This document shows positions 43,904-52,945 of a stretch of 64,000 nt of DNA, one piece after another. A model generated the notes under the pieces. That model saw nothing but the letters and a program-made list of their open reading frames with translations, was not told where the DNA came from and did no database searches. The stretch comes from DAHUYF01 sp035945115 (GTDB taxonomy: Bacteria > Pseudomonadota > Alphaproteobacteria > ATCC43930 > CGMCC-115725). Position 1 is the first letter of the stretch. Each line of letters starts with the position of its first letter. Location of the stretch: positions 1-64,000 of the forward strand of contig DASZAN010000029.1 in NCBI GenBank assembly GCA_035945115.1. The letters are read 5' to 3'. A program made the position numbers and the translations under genes.

Positions 43904-44485
43904 TTAGGGCGCGGGTTTCGCTCTGAGCACTGCCTCGGTGAGGATGAAGTCCATGGGAATGTCGTGCGGGCGGGGAAAGACGCTCGCGACGAGCGCCAGC
44001 TCGAAGCCGATGCCGATCGCCACCGGCCGCGGCTCGAGCGCCGCCAGCGTGCGGTCGAAATACCCCTGGCCGTAGCCCAGGCGGTAGTTGGCAAGGTCGA
44101 ACCCCACCAGCGGCGCCAGGATGACGTCGGGGCGAACCGCCGCGCCACGCGGGGGCTCGGGAATGCCGAAGCGGCCCCCTTCGAGCGCCATTCCCGGGTT
44201 CCAGGGGCGGTACTCGAGTGGCGCCGCAGCATCGGTGACCGCGGGGAGCGCCAGCGCGTAGCCGGGGGCGACAAGCCCGGTCGCGAGCGGGCGCAGATCG
44301 ACCTCGCCGCGAACCGGCCAGTAAATGCCCAAAGTTTGACACTCTATCCGGGCGAGGAGCGGCGGAAGCGCGGCGGCGATTCGGGCCGTCCACGCCGCGC
44401 GCTCCGCCGGCGAAATCGCTAGCCGCGCCGCCAGCAGCCGCGCCCGCTCACGCCGACGCCACGCCTCGGGTTCAGTTGCTGTCAT
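43904..44485 (-). CDS. fau: 5-formyltetrahydrofolate cyclo-ligase
   Basis: A 193-residue enzyme that converts 5-formyl-THF to 5,10-methenyl-THF with ATP, salvaging folate. The signature GYGQGYFDRTLA is intact, with the N-terminal basic segment AWRRRERARLLAARL and the phosphate-binding RPDVILAPLVGFD. ATG at 44485. In many proteobacteria this gene follows 6S RNA; the 200-base gap upstream here is structured but unproven. Confidence 0.9.
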   Translation of the reverse strand: MTATEPEAWRRRERARLLAARLAISPAERAAWTARIAAALPPLLARIECQTLGIYWPVRGEVDLRPLATGLVAPGYALALPAVTDAAAPLEYRPWNPGMALEGGRFGIPEPPRGAAVRPDVILAPLVGFDLANYRLGYGQGYFDRTLAALEPRPVAIGIGFELALVASVFPRPHDIPMDFILTEAVLRAKPAP

Positions 44486-44499
44486 CGGCGAATTTGTTG

Positions 44500-44670
44500 A
44501 ATGTGAGCCATTTTTTCCTCTATATGGCCGCGGGGGACCGAATCCTTTCCTCCGGGTCGAGGCCACTAACGGTTAGGATACCGTTTGCCGCCTAGCTTGT
44601 TCTTCGCTCCGGCCGCCCGATGATGGCATAGCGAGGGCGATGGCAACGGACACATAGTTCTTCGAGGTCG
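44500..44670. other. Structured intergenic region upstream of fau (possible ncRNA)
   Basis: Between the divergent fau and efflux-protein genes. It contains a perfect hairpin AACGGT-TAGGAT-ACCGTT (44568-44585) and longer complementary stretches pairing CCGTTTGCC with GGCAACGG across about 50 bases. 6S RNA (ssrS) sits next to fau in many proteobacteria, which makes this a place to look, but I cannot confirm the 6S fold by eye. Confidence 0.25.
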
Positions 44671-44685
44671 ATGGAGAGTACGTTG

Positions 44686-46197
44686 ATGCCGGTTTCGTTC
44701 CCTTGGCCCCGCTGGCGGCGCGCCGTGCTCCTGGCGCCGCTGTTGCTGCTTGCGAGCTGCACCGTCGGCCCCGATTTTGAGCGGCCCGCGCCGCCGGAGA
44801 CCAAGGGCTACACCGAGGAGAAGGAAGGCCTCCCGGCGATGCATGTGGAGGGCACCAAGGAGAAGGAGCAGCGCCTTCTCCTCGGCCAGGACATTCCCGG
44901 CGAGTGGTGGCATCTCTTCCGCTCTGAGCGGCTCAATGACGTGTTGAAGCAGGCCGTCGCCGGCAATCAGAATATCATCGCCGCCACCGCTACCTTGGCG
45001 CAGTCGCGCCAGGGCATCGCCCAGGCCGCGGGTGCGCTCTATCCGCAAGTGGACGTACAGGCCGGCGTGCAGCGCGAGAAGATCAGCAACGCGGTCTTCG
45101 GTCAGCCGGGCCAGCTGCCCGCCTTCAATCTCTTCTCGATCGGACCGACCGTGAGCTACGCGCTCGATCCCTTCGGCGGCAACCGCCGTCGCGTCGAGCA
45201 GCAGGAAGCGCTCACCGATTTCGCCGAGTATCAGCTCGACGCTGCCTATCTCACGCTCACCGGCAACGCGGTGATTCAAGCGATCAACATCGCCTCGGCG
45301 CGGGCGCAGATCGCCGCGTACCGGACCATCATCGCCGATGATGAGCGCAACCTTAATCTGGTGCGCACCGAGCTCCAGGCGGGTGAGGCGACGCAAATCG
45401 ACGTGCAGCTGGCGCAGAGCCAGCTTGAGAATGACCGCACACAGCTGCCGCCGCTGCGCCAGCAGCTGAGCGTCGCACGCCACGCGCTCTCGATCCTCGT
45501 GGGCCGCTTGCCCGCCTTGTGGGTCCCGCCCGATTTCGATCTGGCGGAATTCACTCTCCCGGAAGACTTGCCGGTGACGCTCCCCTCCGCGCTGGTGCGC
45601 CGGCGTCCCGACATCTTGGCGTCGGAGGCACAGCTTCACGCCGCGAGCGCTAATATCGGCGTCGCCACGGCGCAGCTTTATCCCAACATCAATCTCACCG
45701 CGTCCTTCACCTCAGAAGCGAACCACATCGGCGATCTCTTCGCCGGTCCCGTTTACAGCCTCGGCGCGCAGCTCTTGGCGCCGATCTTCCACGGCGGCGC
45801 ACTCACCGCGCAAAAGCAGGCGGCGGTCGAGGCGTTCAACGCCGCGCTCGCCACCTACCGCCAGACCGTGCTCACGGGCTTCGGCCAAGTGGCGGATTCG
45901 CTGCAAGCGCTCCAGCACGACCTCGAAGAGGTCGAGGCGCAGCGCCGCGCGCTCGAATCCTCGGAAGCCAATCTGAAGCTGACGCAAACGACGTACAGCT
46001 TCGGCAATGTCGGCATCCTCCAGGTGCTGGATGCGCAGCGCTTGGCCGAGCAGGCGCGCGTCGGCTTCGTCCGCGCCCAGGCGCAGCGCTATCTCGACAC
46101 CGTCCAGCTCTTCACCGCCTTGGGGGGCGGCTGGTGGGAGTGGCGCGCCGCGCCGGAGCAAGCGGCGATCACGCCGGTCAAAGCGCCGGCGCAATAG
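44686..46197 (+). CDS. Efflux RND-type outer-membrane lipoprotein (NodT/OprM family)
   Basis: A 503-residue TolC-like outer-membrane factor. Basic N-terminus then LLAPLLLLASC, a lipobox with Cys at about residue 26, and CTVGPDFERPAPP, the usual NodT-family start. The two repeated coiled-coil halves show as LAQSRQGIAQAAGALYPQVD and VATAQLYPNINLTASFTSE. ATG 44686 has GGAGAG seven bases upstream. It stands alone: no RND pump or membrane-fusion protein is next to it, so it must serve a pump encoded elsewhere. Confidence 0.92.
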   Translation: MPVSFPWPRWRRAVLLAPLLLLASCTVGPDFERPAPPETKGYTEEKEGLPAMHVEGTKEKEQRLLLGQDIPGEWWHLFRSERLNDVLKQAVAGNQNIIAATATLAQSRQGIAQAAGALYPQVDVQAGVQREKISNAVFGQPGQLPAFNLFSIGPTVSYALDPFGGNRRRVEQQEALTDFAEYQLDAAYLTLTGNAVIQAINIASARAQIAAYRTIIADDERNLNLVRTELQAGEATQIDVQLAQSQLENDRTQLPPLRQQLSVARHALSILVGRLPALWVPPDFDLAEFTLPEDLPVTLPSALVRRRPDILASEAQLHAASANIGVATAQLYPNINLTASFTSEANHIGDLFAGPVYSLGAQLLAPIFHGGALTAQKQAAVEAFNAALATYRQTVLTGFGQVADSLQALQHDLEEVEAQRRALESSEANLKLTQTTYSFGNVGILQVLDAQRLAEQARVGFVRAQAQRYLDTVQLFTALGGGWWEWRAAPEQAAITPVKAPAQ

Positions 46198-46220
46198 CGC
46201 AAATGTAAAAGAGATTTACA

Positions 46221-46303
46221 GGGAGACGGTGAGGCGGTGAGAAGAACGATCTCGGCGCGCGAAGCGCGCCATTAATCTTCTCCCTGTCTCACTGCCTCTC
46301 CGT
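46221..46303. repeat. Imperfect palindromic intergenic repeat
   Basis: Arms of about 25 bases: GGAGACGGTGAGGCGGTGAG on the left and CTCACTGCCTCTCC on the right, with a central GGCGCGCGAAGCGCGCC hairpin. It lies between the efflux protein stop and the aldolase ribosome site. Confidence 0.65.
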
Positions 46304-46325
46304 GAACATCTCCAAGGAGGAAGCG

Positions 46326-47099
46326 ATGCGCAATCCCGCCCGTGAGCGACTGAAGAACGGCGAGCGCGCCTTGGGCGTCGGGCTGCGTCAGGCACGCACT
46401 GTCGACATCGCCGCCATCATGGCGACGGCGGGGTTCGATTGGCTCTTTCTCGATCTCGAGCACGGCACCATGCCGCTCGACATCGCGACACAGATATCGG
46501 TGGCGGCGCTCGGTGCCCAAATCTCGCCGATCGTGCGTGTGCCCAACGGGCAATATTCGCTTGCCACCCGCGCGCTCGACGGCGGCGCGCTCGGCATCGT
46601 CATGCCGCATGTGGACACCGCGGATGAAGCGCGCGAGGTGGTGGCGCATTTGAAATATCCGCCGGCGGGCCATCGCTCGGTCGCGGGCGGCATGGCCTAT
46701 TTCGGCTTCCGTGCCGTGCCGATCGCAGAGGCCACGGCGACGATGAATGCCGAGACGCTGATCGTCGTCATGCTCGAGACGCCGCAAGCGGTCGAGAACG
46801 CCGATGCCATCGCCGCCGTCCCCGGCGTCGACGTGCTCTTGATCGGCACCAACGACCTCGCCATGGAGATGGGCATCCCCGGCCAATTCGATCACACGCG
46901 CGTCGTCACCGCCTATGAGCGCGTCATCGCCGCCTGCCAAAAGCACGGCAAATGGCCCGGCATGGGCGGCGTCTACAGCGAGCCTCTCCTCGCCAAATAC
47001 AGCGCGCTCGGCATGCGCATGCTGCTCGCGGGCAACGACCTTTCCTTCCTGACCGCGGCGGCGACGACGCGGGCGAAGTTTCTACGCGAGATGAAGTAA
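46326..47099 (+). CDS. HpcH/HpaI family aldolase
   Basis: A 257-residue class II (metal-dependent) aldolase of the HpaI family, acting on 2-keto-3-deoxy or 4-hydroxy-2-oxo acids to give pyruvate and an aldehyde. The catalytic His is in FLDLEHGTM, the metal Glu in VMLETPQAVENAD, with LLIGTNDLAMEMG near the substrate loop. A strong AAGGAGG precedes the ATG at 46326; an upstream start is not needed. Substrate not deducible. Confidence 0.9.
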   Translation: MRNPARERLKNGERALGVGLRQARTVDIAAIMATAGFDWLFLDLEHGTMPLDIATQISVAALGAQISPIVRVPNGQYSLATRALDGGALGIVMPHVDTADEAREVVAHLKYPPAGHRSVAGGMAYFGFRAVPIAEATATMNAETLIVVMLETPQAVENADAIAAVPGVDVLLIGTNDLAMEMGIPGQFDHTRVVTAYERVIAACQKHGKWPGMGGVYSEPLLAKYSALGMRMLLAGNDLSFLTAAATTRAKFLREMK

Positions 47100-47113
47100 A
47101 CCGGAAAACGCGC

Positions 47114-47782
47114 TCACTCGGTTCTCGCGACCAGCGGTTCGCGGCGCTGCAGGATGAAGTCGATATCGTCGCCGTCCTCCTGCGTGCGGAAGGCGACGGG
47201 GGTGCCCTGATCGTTGAGCCAGACGAATTCGTGCTTGTCGGTGACGATCTCGTATTGGCGGAGCGCAACCGGCTTGTCGCTGAGCCGCATTTCCCTCCGG
47301 TCGCCGCCCTTGATGATGCCGTGGAAGAGCTTGCCGGTGCGGGTCGACATCACCCAATCGGTCCTCAGTACCATTACCGACCAGGGATTGGAGGGATGGA
47401 CGTCGGCCGGCGCGATGACGATGCCGGTGGGCGTGGTGACGGCAAAGCCGCCGCCCTGCACCTCGCCGTGGACCTGGAGCCGCTCGCCGTTGGTGACGGT
47501 GGTGCCATCGAAGGATGTGAGCCGCTCGCCGTGCCAACGCTCGACGCGCTCGGCGTCCTGGCGATAGGCGGTGATGCCGAGGATCGTGACGGCAATGTGG
47601 AGCTCGGTGCGGACTTCGGTGTCGTTGCCGCGCCGGTCGACGATGTTGGCGTAGCGGCCGATCTCGCCGTGGCTCGCATGGACGATGCGGTACTCGTAAA
47701 TCTCGGGCGCAGCAAACGCCGTGCGCGCGGTGGCGAGCAGCGCCACTAACCCCAACGTGACCGGTGCGACGGTTCGGCTCAT
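47114..47782 (-). CDS. Secreted DUF6134-type protein
   Basis: A 222-residue exported protein. Signal peptide MSRTVAPVTLGLVALLATAR then TAFAA, followed by a beta-rich region (YEYRIVHASHGEIGRYANI, RQYEIVTDKHEFVWLNDQG). I associate this pattern with DUF6134, a periplasmic family of unknown function; confidence in the family name is moderate. ATG at 47782 is preferred over an upstream GTG that would add a non-signal extension. Confidence 0.65.
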   Translation of the reverse strand: MSRTVAPVTLGLVALLATARTAFAAPEIYEYRIVHASHGEIGRYANIVDRRGNDTEVRTELHIAVTILGITAYRQDAERVERWHGERLTSFDGTTVTNGERLQVHGEVQGGGFAVTTPTGIVIAPADVHPSNPWSVMVLRTDWVMSTRTGKLFHGIIKGGDRREMRLSDKPVALRQYEIVTDKHEFVWLNDQGTPVAFRTQEDGDDIDFILQRREPLVARTE

Positions 47783-47892
47783 CGCGTGCCCTGCGGATCG
47801 TCCCCTCTCAACCGTTAACACGGGAGTCCCCATCTCGATCCTCGCCGCCTATGGGAAAGGGCGGAGGAGATTCATCCTTTGGAGGGAATGGC

Positions 47893-48399
47893 ATGGCGAG
47901 CTTGCAGAAGATCACGCCTTACCTCTGGTTCGACACGGAGGCGGAAGAGGCGGCGCGCCTTTATGTCTCGATCTTCCCGGATGCGGCGATCGAGCGGGTG
48001 GCGCGCTACGGCAGGGAGGGCTTCGACGTGCACGGCAAGCCCGCGGACTCCGTGCTGACGGTGACCTTCCGTCTCTTGGGATTGGAGTTCGTGGCGCTCA
48101 ACGGCGGGCCGCACTTCAAATTCAGCGAAGCGGTGTCGTTCATCGTCTATTGCGAGGATCAGGCGGAGATCGATCGCTACTGGACGGCGCTTGGCGCGGG
48201 CGGCGATCCCAAGGCGCAACAATGCGGCTGGCTCAGGGACAGGTTCGGCCTCTCCTGGCAGATCGTGCCGCGCGAGCTCCCGGCGATGATGAGCGGTCCC
48301 GATGGCGCGCGCTCCGAGCGCGGGATGAAGGCCCTCCTCCAGATGAAGAAGCTCGATCTCGCGGCGTTGAAGCGCGCCTATGAGGGAGCGCCGTCGTAG
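47893..48399 (+). CDS. VOC-family protein (3-demethylubiquinone methyltransferase-like fold)
   Basis: A 168-residue protein of the PhnB/3-dmu-9_3-mt group in the vicinal-oxygen-chelate superfamily. ITPYLWFDTEAEEAARLYVS and LEFVALNGGPHFKFSEAVSF are the typical blocks; the name 3-demethylubiquinone methyltransferase is historical and not supported for most members. GGAGGG six bases before the ATG at 47893 fixes the start. Soluble; divergent from the DUF6134-type gene. Confidence 0.88.
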   Translation: MASLQKITPYLWFDTEAEEAARLYVSIFPDAAIERVARYGREGFDVHGKPADSVLTVTFRLLGLEFVALNGGPHFKFSEAVSFIVYCEDQAEIDRYWTALGAGGDPKAQQCGWLRDRFGLSWQIVPRELPAMMSGPDGARSERGMKALLQMKKLDLAALKRAYEGAPS

Positions 48400-48429
48400 C
48401 GGGCGGAGAGGATGCTCGCCAAATTGGAT

Positions 48430-48531
48430 CATCTCCCTATCCCCCTTCATCCCCCCAATCCCCAATATTCGTGCCGTAATAACGGCTGAGAATGGAGATG
48501 TGGAGATGAGTGGGAATCAGGGGGATCGCGG
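48430..48531. repeat. Imperfect inverted repeat, ATCTCC/GGAGAT type
   Basis: The left part ATCTCCCTATCCCCCTTCAT and the right part GAGATGAGTGGGAATCAGGG are roughly complementary. A similar arrangement (GGGGATGAGGAGATGAACGG ... TTCATCTCCATTTATCCCC) is at 56441-56530, so these two gaps may share a repeat family. It lies between the VOC and metallo-beta-lactamase genes. Confidence 0.45.
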
Positions 48532-48586
48532 CTGTCGGGTGCGGCAGGGTGCGCTATGTTGCCGTCGAGCCTTCGGGGAGGACCTC

Positions 48587-49414
48587 ATGAGGAAATTGGG
48601 TATCGCAATTTTCGCCGGTTTGTCGTTGGCGTTGTCCGGCGCGACAGCCTCGGCGCAAAGCAAGAGCGGCGTCGAGCGCCTCTACATCATCGATTGCGGC
48701 CATGGCGTGGCCGGCGACATTTCGCGTTGGTCGCCGGGCGTCGATGTCGGCAAGGCGCAGGCGTTCTCCGACAATTGCTACCTCATCCATCACGCGCAGG
48801 GCTGGCTGTTGTGGGACACCGGCATTCCCGATGCCGTCGCAAACATGCCCGAGGGACTGGTGCCGGCCGATCCGCGTTCGGTGCATTGGCACCGTGCGAC
48901 GACGCTCGCGCAATCGCTCGAGAAGCTCGGCGTCAAGCCAGCCGACATCAAATTCGTCGCCATCTCGCACACCCATCCCGACCATATCGGCAATGTCGAA
49001 CTCTTTCCCCAGGCGACGCTCCTAGTGCAGAAGGCGGAATACGAGTGGCCCGGCGCCAATGGCGCGCCGCGCTTCAAGCCGGAGCACCCCGTGCGCAAGC
49101 TCGAGGGTGACCTCGATGTCTTCGGCGACGGCAGCGTCACGCTCTTCGCCACCCCCGGGCACACGCCGGGCCATCAATCCCTGCTCGTGAACTTGCCCAA
49201 AACCGGCGCGGTGGTGCTTTCGGGCGATGCCGTCCACTTCCAAAAGAACTGGGACAATCGCCGCGTGCCCGAGAACAACGTCGACAAGGAAAAGACGCTC
49301 ACCTCGATGGACCGCATCGCCGATGTCATGGCGAAAGGCAAGGCGACGCTTTGGATCAACCACGACAAGGCCCAGCGCGACGGCCTGAAGCTCGCGCCGG
49401 CTTATTACGAGTAG
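48587..49414 (+). CDS. Exported MBL-fold hydrolase (N-acyl homoserine lactonase-like)
   Basis: A 275-residue metallo-beta-lactamase-fold protein. Signal peptide MRKLGIAIFAGLSLALSGA then TASAQ, so periplasmic. Zinc ligands are in SHTHPDHIGN (HxHxDH), ATPGHTPGHQS and VVLSGDAVHF. The overall order resembles AHL lactonases (AttM/AiiA type), but most of those are cytosolic, so the substrate is uncertain. GGGGAGGA upstream of the ATG at 48587 sets the start. Confidence 0.88.
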   Translation: MRKLGIAIFAGLSLALSGATASAQSKSGVERLYIIDCGHGVAGDISRWSPGVDVGKAQAFSDNCYLIHHAQGWLLWDTGIPDAVANMPEGLVPADPRSVHWHRATTLAQSLEKLGVKPADIKFVAISHTHPDHIGNVELFPQATLLVQKAEYEWPGANGAPRFKPEHPVRKLEGDLDVFGDGSVTLFATPGHTPGHQSLLVNLPKTGAVVLSGDAVHFQKNWDNRRVPENNVDKEKTLTSMDRIADVMAKGKATLWINHDKAQRDGLKLAPAYYE

Positions 49415-49569
49415 GCTGCGTTCGCCCGTCCCTCTTCCACGGGGAGCGCGACTGGGTGAGGGGAAAGCGCGCAGCGCTTTTGCCTTGCGGGAGAACCGCG
49501 GGATGCGGCAGGCTTTGCCGTAAAGCAAGAAAACGCAGACCGTGCGTGGTTCGACGAGGGAGGGCGGCC

Positions 49570-51735
49570 ATGAGTGGACGGTGCGTCGCGTTCTTGATGA
49601 CGGCGGTGAGCGCCGCCTTGTTGGCAGCGCCGGTGGTGGCGCAGCAAAACAACGCCATCAACATCGCGGCCGGCGATTTGGGCGGCGTCGTCAGCGGCCC
49701 CAAGGGACCCGAGGCGGGTGTGTGGGTGATCGCCGAGACCACCGATCTTCCGACCAAATTCGCCAAGGTCGTCGTCACCGATGACCACGGCCGCTATCTC
49801 ATTCCCGATCTGCCCAAGGCCAACTACCGCGTCTGGGTGCGGGGCTACGGGCTCGTCGACTCAGCAAAAGCCGAGAGCGCGCCGGGCAAGCGCGTCGATT
49901 TGACGGCGGTCCCGGCGCCGAGTGAGGCGGCTGCGGCGGAATACTATCCGGGCATGTACTGGTATTCGCTTCTCAAGATTCCCGACAAGAGCCAGTTCCC
50001 CGGCACCGGCGATCAGGGGAACGGCATCGCCGAGGCGATGAGGAATCAGCATTACTGGATCGACACCCTCAAAAACTCTTGCCAATCCTGTCACGCGCTG
50101 GGCTCGAAGGGCGTGCGCACGCTCTCGAAAGATCTCGGCGACTTCAAGAATTCGGCCGATGCCTGGACGCGGCGCGTGCAGTCGGGCCAGGCGATGCAGA
50201 ACATGGCGGTGACGCTCGGGCGCTTCGGCGCGCAAAAGGCGCTCGCGCTCTTTGCCGATTGGACCGACCGCATCGCCGCGGGCGAGCTTCCCTTCGACAA
50301 GCCGGCGCGGCCGCAAGGCGTCGAGCGCAACGTCGTCATCACCAGCTGGGAATGGGGGAGCACCAAGCACTATCTCCATGACGCAATCGCCAGCGACAAG
50401 CGCAATCCGCGGGTCAATGCCAACGGTCCCATCTACGGCTCGCCCGAAGAGAGCACCGATCTCGTGCCGGTGCTCGATCCCGTCGCCCATCGTGCCTACG
50501 ACATCAAGCATCCCTATCGCGATCCGAAGACGCCGTCGGCCGCGGATTTGCCGGCGGGTCCGTCGGTCTATTGGGGCGACGCACCGATCTGGGACGGCCA
50601 CACCAGCATCCACAATCCCATCATCGACGAGAAAGGCCGCGCCTGGTTCACCGCACGCATCCGGCCCGCCGCCAATCCCGATTACTGCAAGCAGGGCTCG
50701 ACCCTCACTTCGGCCAAGGTGGCGCCGCTCAACGAATCCGCGCGCCAGCTCTCGATGTACGATCCCAAGACCGAGAAGTGGACGCTCATCGACACCTGCT
50801 TCAGCACGCACCACCTTTATTTCGCACACGACGCCAACAACACGCTCTGGACCAGCGCGGGCGGCCCGCAGAGCGGCGTCGTCGGCTGGCTCAATGTGCG
50901 CGCCTTCGAAGAGACGGGCGACGAGAAGACGTCGCAAGGCTGGACGCCGCTCATCATCGACACCAACGGCAACGGCAAGCGCGACGCTTATGTCGAGGCG
51001 AACGCGCCGCTCGATCCGGCCAAGGACAAACGCCTCATGGCCGCGTTCTACGCGGTGCAGCCGAGCCCGGTCGACGAGTCGATCTGGGGCCAATCGATGG
51101 ATGTCGGCTTCTCGCGCGTCGATCAGCCCGGCTACATCATGCGCCTGGTGCCAGGGCCCAACCCGCCGGAGACGGCGCTCATCGAGGCTTATCTCCCGCC
51201 CGATGAAGCCTACGGCGCGCGCGGCATCGATATCGGGCTTGACGGCGTGGTGTGGACGACGTTCTCGAGCGGCCACCTCGGCCGCTTCGAGCGCGCCAAA
51301 TGCAAGGGGGCGCTTAACGGCGCCGCGGCGGCCACCGGCAAGCAATGTCCTGAAGGCTGGACCCTCTACCGCATGCCGGGCCCGCAATTCCGCGACGTGA
51401 AGGAGCTCGGCAGCGCCAATCACGCATATTACATCTGGGTCGACCGCTACAACACGCTGGGGCTCGGCGCCAACGTGCCGATCGCGTCGGCGAATGGCAG
51501 CGAGTCCATGTTGGCGCTGGTCGACGGCAAATTCGTCGACCTCCGGATTCCCTATCCCATGGGCTTTTACAGCAAGAACGCCGACGGGCGCATCGACGAC
51601 GAGAGCGCGGGATGGAAGGGAAAGGGATTGTGGACGACCTTCGGCTCGCGCACGGCGTTTCATGGCGAAGGCGGCACGGAAGCGCGGCCGCGTGTCTTCA
51701 AGCTGCAGATGCGGCCTGATCCGCTCGCGCATTGA
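49570..51735 (+). CDS. Exported carboxypeptidase-regulatory / haem-motif / Vgb-like propeller protein
   Basis: A 721-residue exported protein. Signal peptide MSGRCVAFLMTAVSAALLA then APVVAQ. A carboxypeptidase-regulatory-like beta-sandwich follows (GVVSGPKGPEAGVWVIAETT ... DDHGRYLIPDLPKANYRVWV). Cys171-Gln-Ser-Cys174-His175 is a CXXCH covalent haem motif. The rest looks like a Vgb (streptogramin lyase)-type beta-propeller: TSIHNPIIDEKGRAWFT and GIDIGLDGVVWTTFSSGHLG. GGGAGGG lies just upstream of the ATG. Periplasmic; the mix of haem and propeller suggests a redox enzyme of unknown substrate. Confidence 0.82.
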   Translation: MSGRCVAFLMTAVSAALLAAPVVAQQNNAINIAAGDLGGVVSGPKGPEAGVWVIAETTDLPTKFAKVVVTDDHGRYLIPDLPKANYRVWVRGYGLVDSAKAESAPGKRVDLTAVPAPSEAAAAEYYPGMYWYSLLKIPDKSQFPGTGDQGNGIAEAMRNQHYWIDTLKNSCQSCHALGSKGVRTLSKDLGDFKNSADAWTRRVQSGQAMQNMAVTLGRFGAQKALALFADWTDRIAAGELPFDKPARPQGVERNVVITSWEWGSTKHYLHDAIASDKRNPRVNANGPIYGSPEESTDLVPVLDPVAHRAYDIKHPYRDPKTPSAADLPAGPSVYWGDAPIWDGHTSIHNPIIDEKGRAWFTARIRPAANPDYCKQGSTLTSAKVAPLNESARQLSMYDPKTEKWTLIDTCFSTHHLYFAHDANNTLWTSAGGPQSGVVGWLNVRAFEETGDEKTSQGWTPLIIDTNGNGKRDAYVEANAPLDPAKDKRLMAAFYAVQPSPVDESIWGQSMDVGFSRVDQPGYIMRLVPGPNPPETALIEAYLPPDEAYGARGIDIGLDGVVWTTFSSGHLGRFERAKCKGALNGAAAATGKQCPEGWTLYRMPGPQFRDVKELGSANHAYYIWVDRYNTLGLGANVPIASANGSESMLALVDGKFVDLRIPYPMGFYSKNADGRIDDESAGWKGKGLWTTFGSRTAFHGEGGTEARPRVFKLQMRPDPLAH

Positions 51736-51747
51736 GCGCCTCCACTC

Positions 51748-51773
51748 AACCCTCCTCGCAAGCGGGGAGGGTT
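51748..51773. terminator. Hairpin between convergent genes
   Basis: AACCCTCC with complementary GGAGGGTT and a short loop region, strongly GC-paired, located between the propeller protein stop and the monooxygenase stop. There is no clear T-run, so it may be a repeat remnant or a bidirectional terminator. Confidence 0.45.
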
Positions 51774-51783
51774 AGGGAGGGGG

Positions 51784-52944
51784 TTACACCCGGTAGCCGT
51801 AGAGCCAATCGAGCATGGAGTAATCGTCGGGTGCCCGCGCGCGCATCATCGCGTTGCGCACTTGCGCCGGCACCCCTTGCATGTGGAAGAAGGCGCCCAT
51901 GGCGCGCGCCGTGAGCTGGACGCGCGCGGTGCGAAGCGTGCGTGTGCTCTCGTAAGCGGCAACGGCGGCGGGAATGTCGGCGGGCGCGCGTGCGATACAA
52001 TCGGCGAGCGCTTGCGCATCCTCGATCGCCTGGCAAGCGCCTTGCGCGATGTATTGCAGCATGGCGTGCGCGGCATCGCCCATGAGCACGATGCGGTTGC
52101 GGTTCCAGCGCAAGATCGGCGGCCGATCGAGCATCGGCCAGCGCTTGTCGCGCCACATGAGGGTGATCGAGCTTCGCACATACTCGCAGGTCTGCGCGTA
52201 ATGCGCGTCGAGCTCGTCGACCGTGCCCCAATCCTCGGAATTGAGCTTGTAGCGGCGGCTCTTGAACACGGCGACCTGGTTATAGAGCTCGCCGCGGCGC
52301 ACCGGATACTGCACGAAATGCATGTCGGGCCCGACCCACATCACGACATTGTCGAGCCCGGCATGGCGCGACATCCGCTCCATCGGAATGGTGCCGCGAT
52401 AGGCGACATAAGGCTCGGCGGTGGGCGCATCCGTCACCACCGCGCCCCGCACCGTCGACCAGAGGCCGTCGGCGCCGATGAGGAGCTCCGTCTCGCAGGC
52501 CGTGCCGTCGGCGAAGCGGGCGCACGCCGCGTCGCCCAAATCGTCAACGGCTGTGACGTTGCAGGATGATTCGAGCGTGATGTTGCGCTCGGCGCGGCAG
52601 GCTTCGAGGAGCACGTTGAGCAAATCGCCGCGGTGCATCACGAGATAGGGATGGCCGTAGCGGCGGCGGAAGGGTTCGCCTAAATAGACATAGGTGATGC
52701 GCGTCTCGTCGAGCGCATCCATCCAGACGAGGCGGTTGGGAAAGACCGCATGCTTGCCGATCTCGCCCATGAGGCCCAAGCGTTCGAGCACATAGACGGC
52801 GTTGGGCGCGAGCTGCAGCCCGGCGCCGATCTCGCCGAACTCGGGCGCCTTCTCGACGACGTGAACCGCGCGGCCCACGCGCGCCAAGGCCAGCGCCGTG
52901 GCAAGCCCGCCGATGCCGCCGCCGACGATGAGCGTGGGCGCCAT
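51784..52944 (-). CDS. FAD-dependent aromatic monooxygenase (salicylate / 3-hydroxybenzoate hydroxylase-like)
   Basis: A 386-residue class A flavoprotein monooxygenase. FAD-binding GGGIGGLATALALARVG at the N-terminus, the GADGLWSTVR motif near residue 158, and MGDAAHAMLQYIAQGACQAI (the GD motif contacting FAD and the active site). Resemblance is to salicylate and 3-hydroxybenzoate 6-hydroxylases. It starts one base after the stop of the LLM gene, so the two are one operon. Exact aromatic substrate not deducible. Confidence 0.88.
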   Translation of the reverse strand: MAPTLIVGGGIGGLATALALARVGRAVHVVEKAPEFGEIGAGLQLAPNAVYVLERLGLMGEIGKHAVFPNRLVWMDALDETRITYVYLGEPFRRRYGHPYLVMHRGDLLNVLLEACRAERNITLESSCNVTAVDDLGDAACARFADGTACETELLIGADGLWSTVRGAVVTDAPTAEPYVAYRGTIPMERMSRHAGLDNVVMWVGPDMHFVQYPVRRGELYNQVAVFKSRRYKLNSEDWGTVDELDAHYAQTCEYVRSSITLMWRDKRWPMLDRPPILRWNRNRIVLMGDAAHAMLQYIAQGACQAIEDAQALADCIARAPADIPAAVAAYESTRTLRTARVQLTARAMGAFFHMQGVPAQVRNAMMRARAPDDYSMLDWLYGYRV

Positions 52945-52945
52945 A

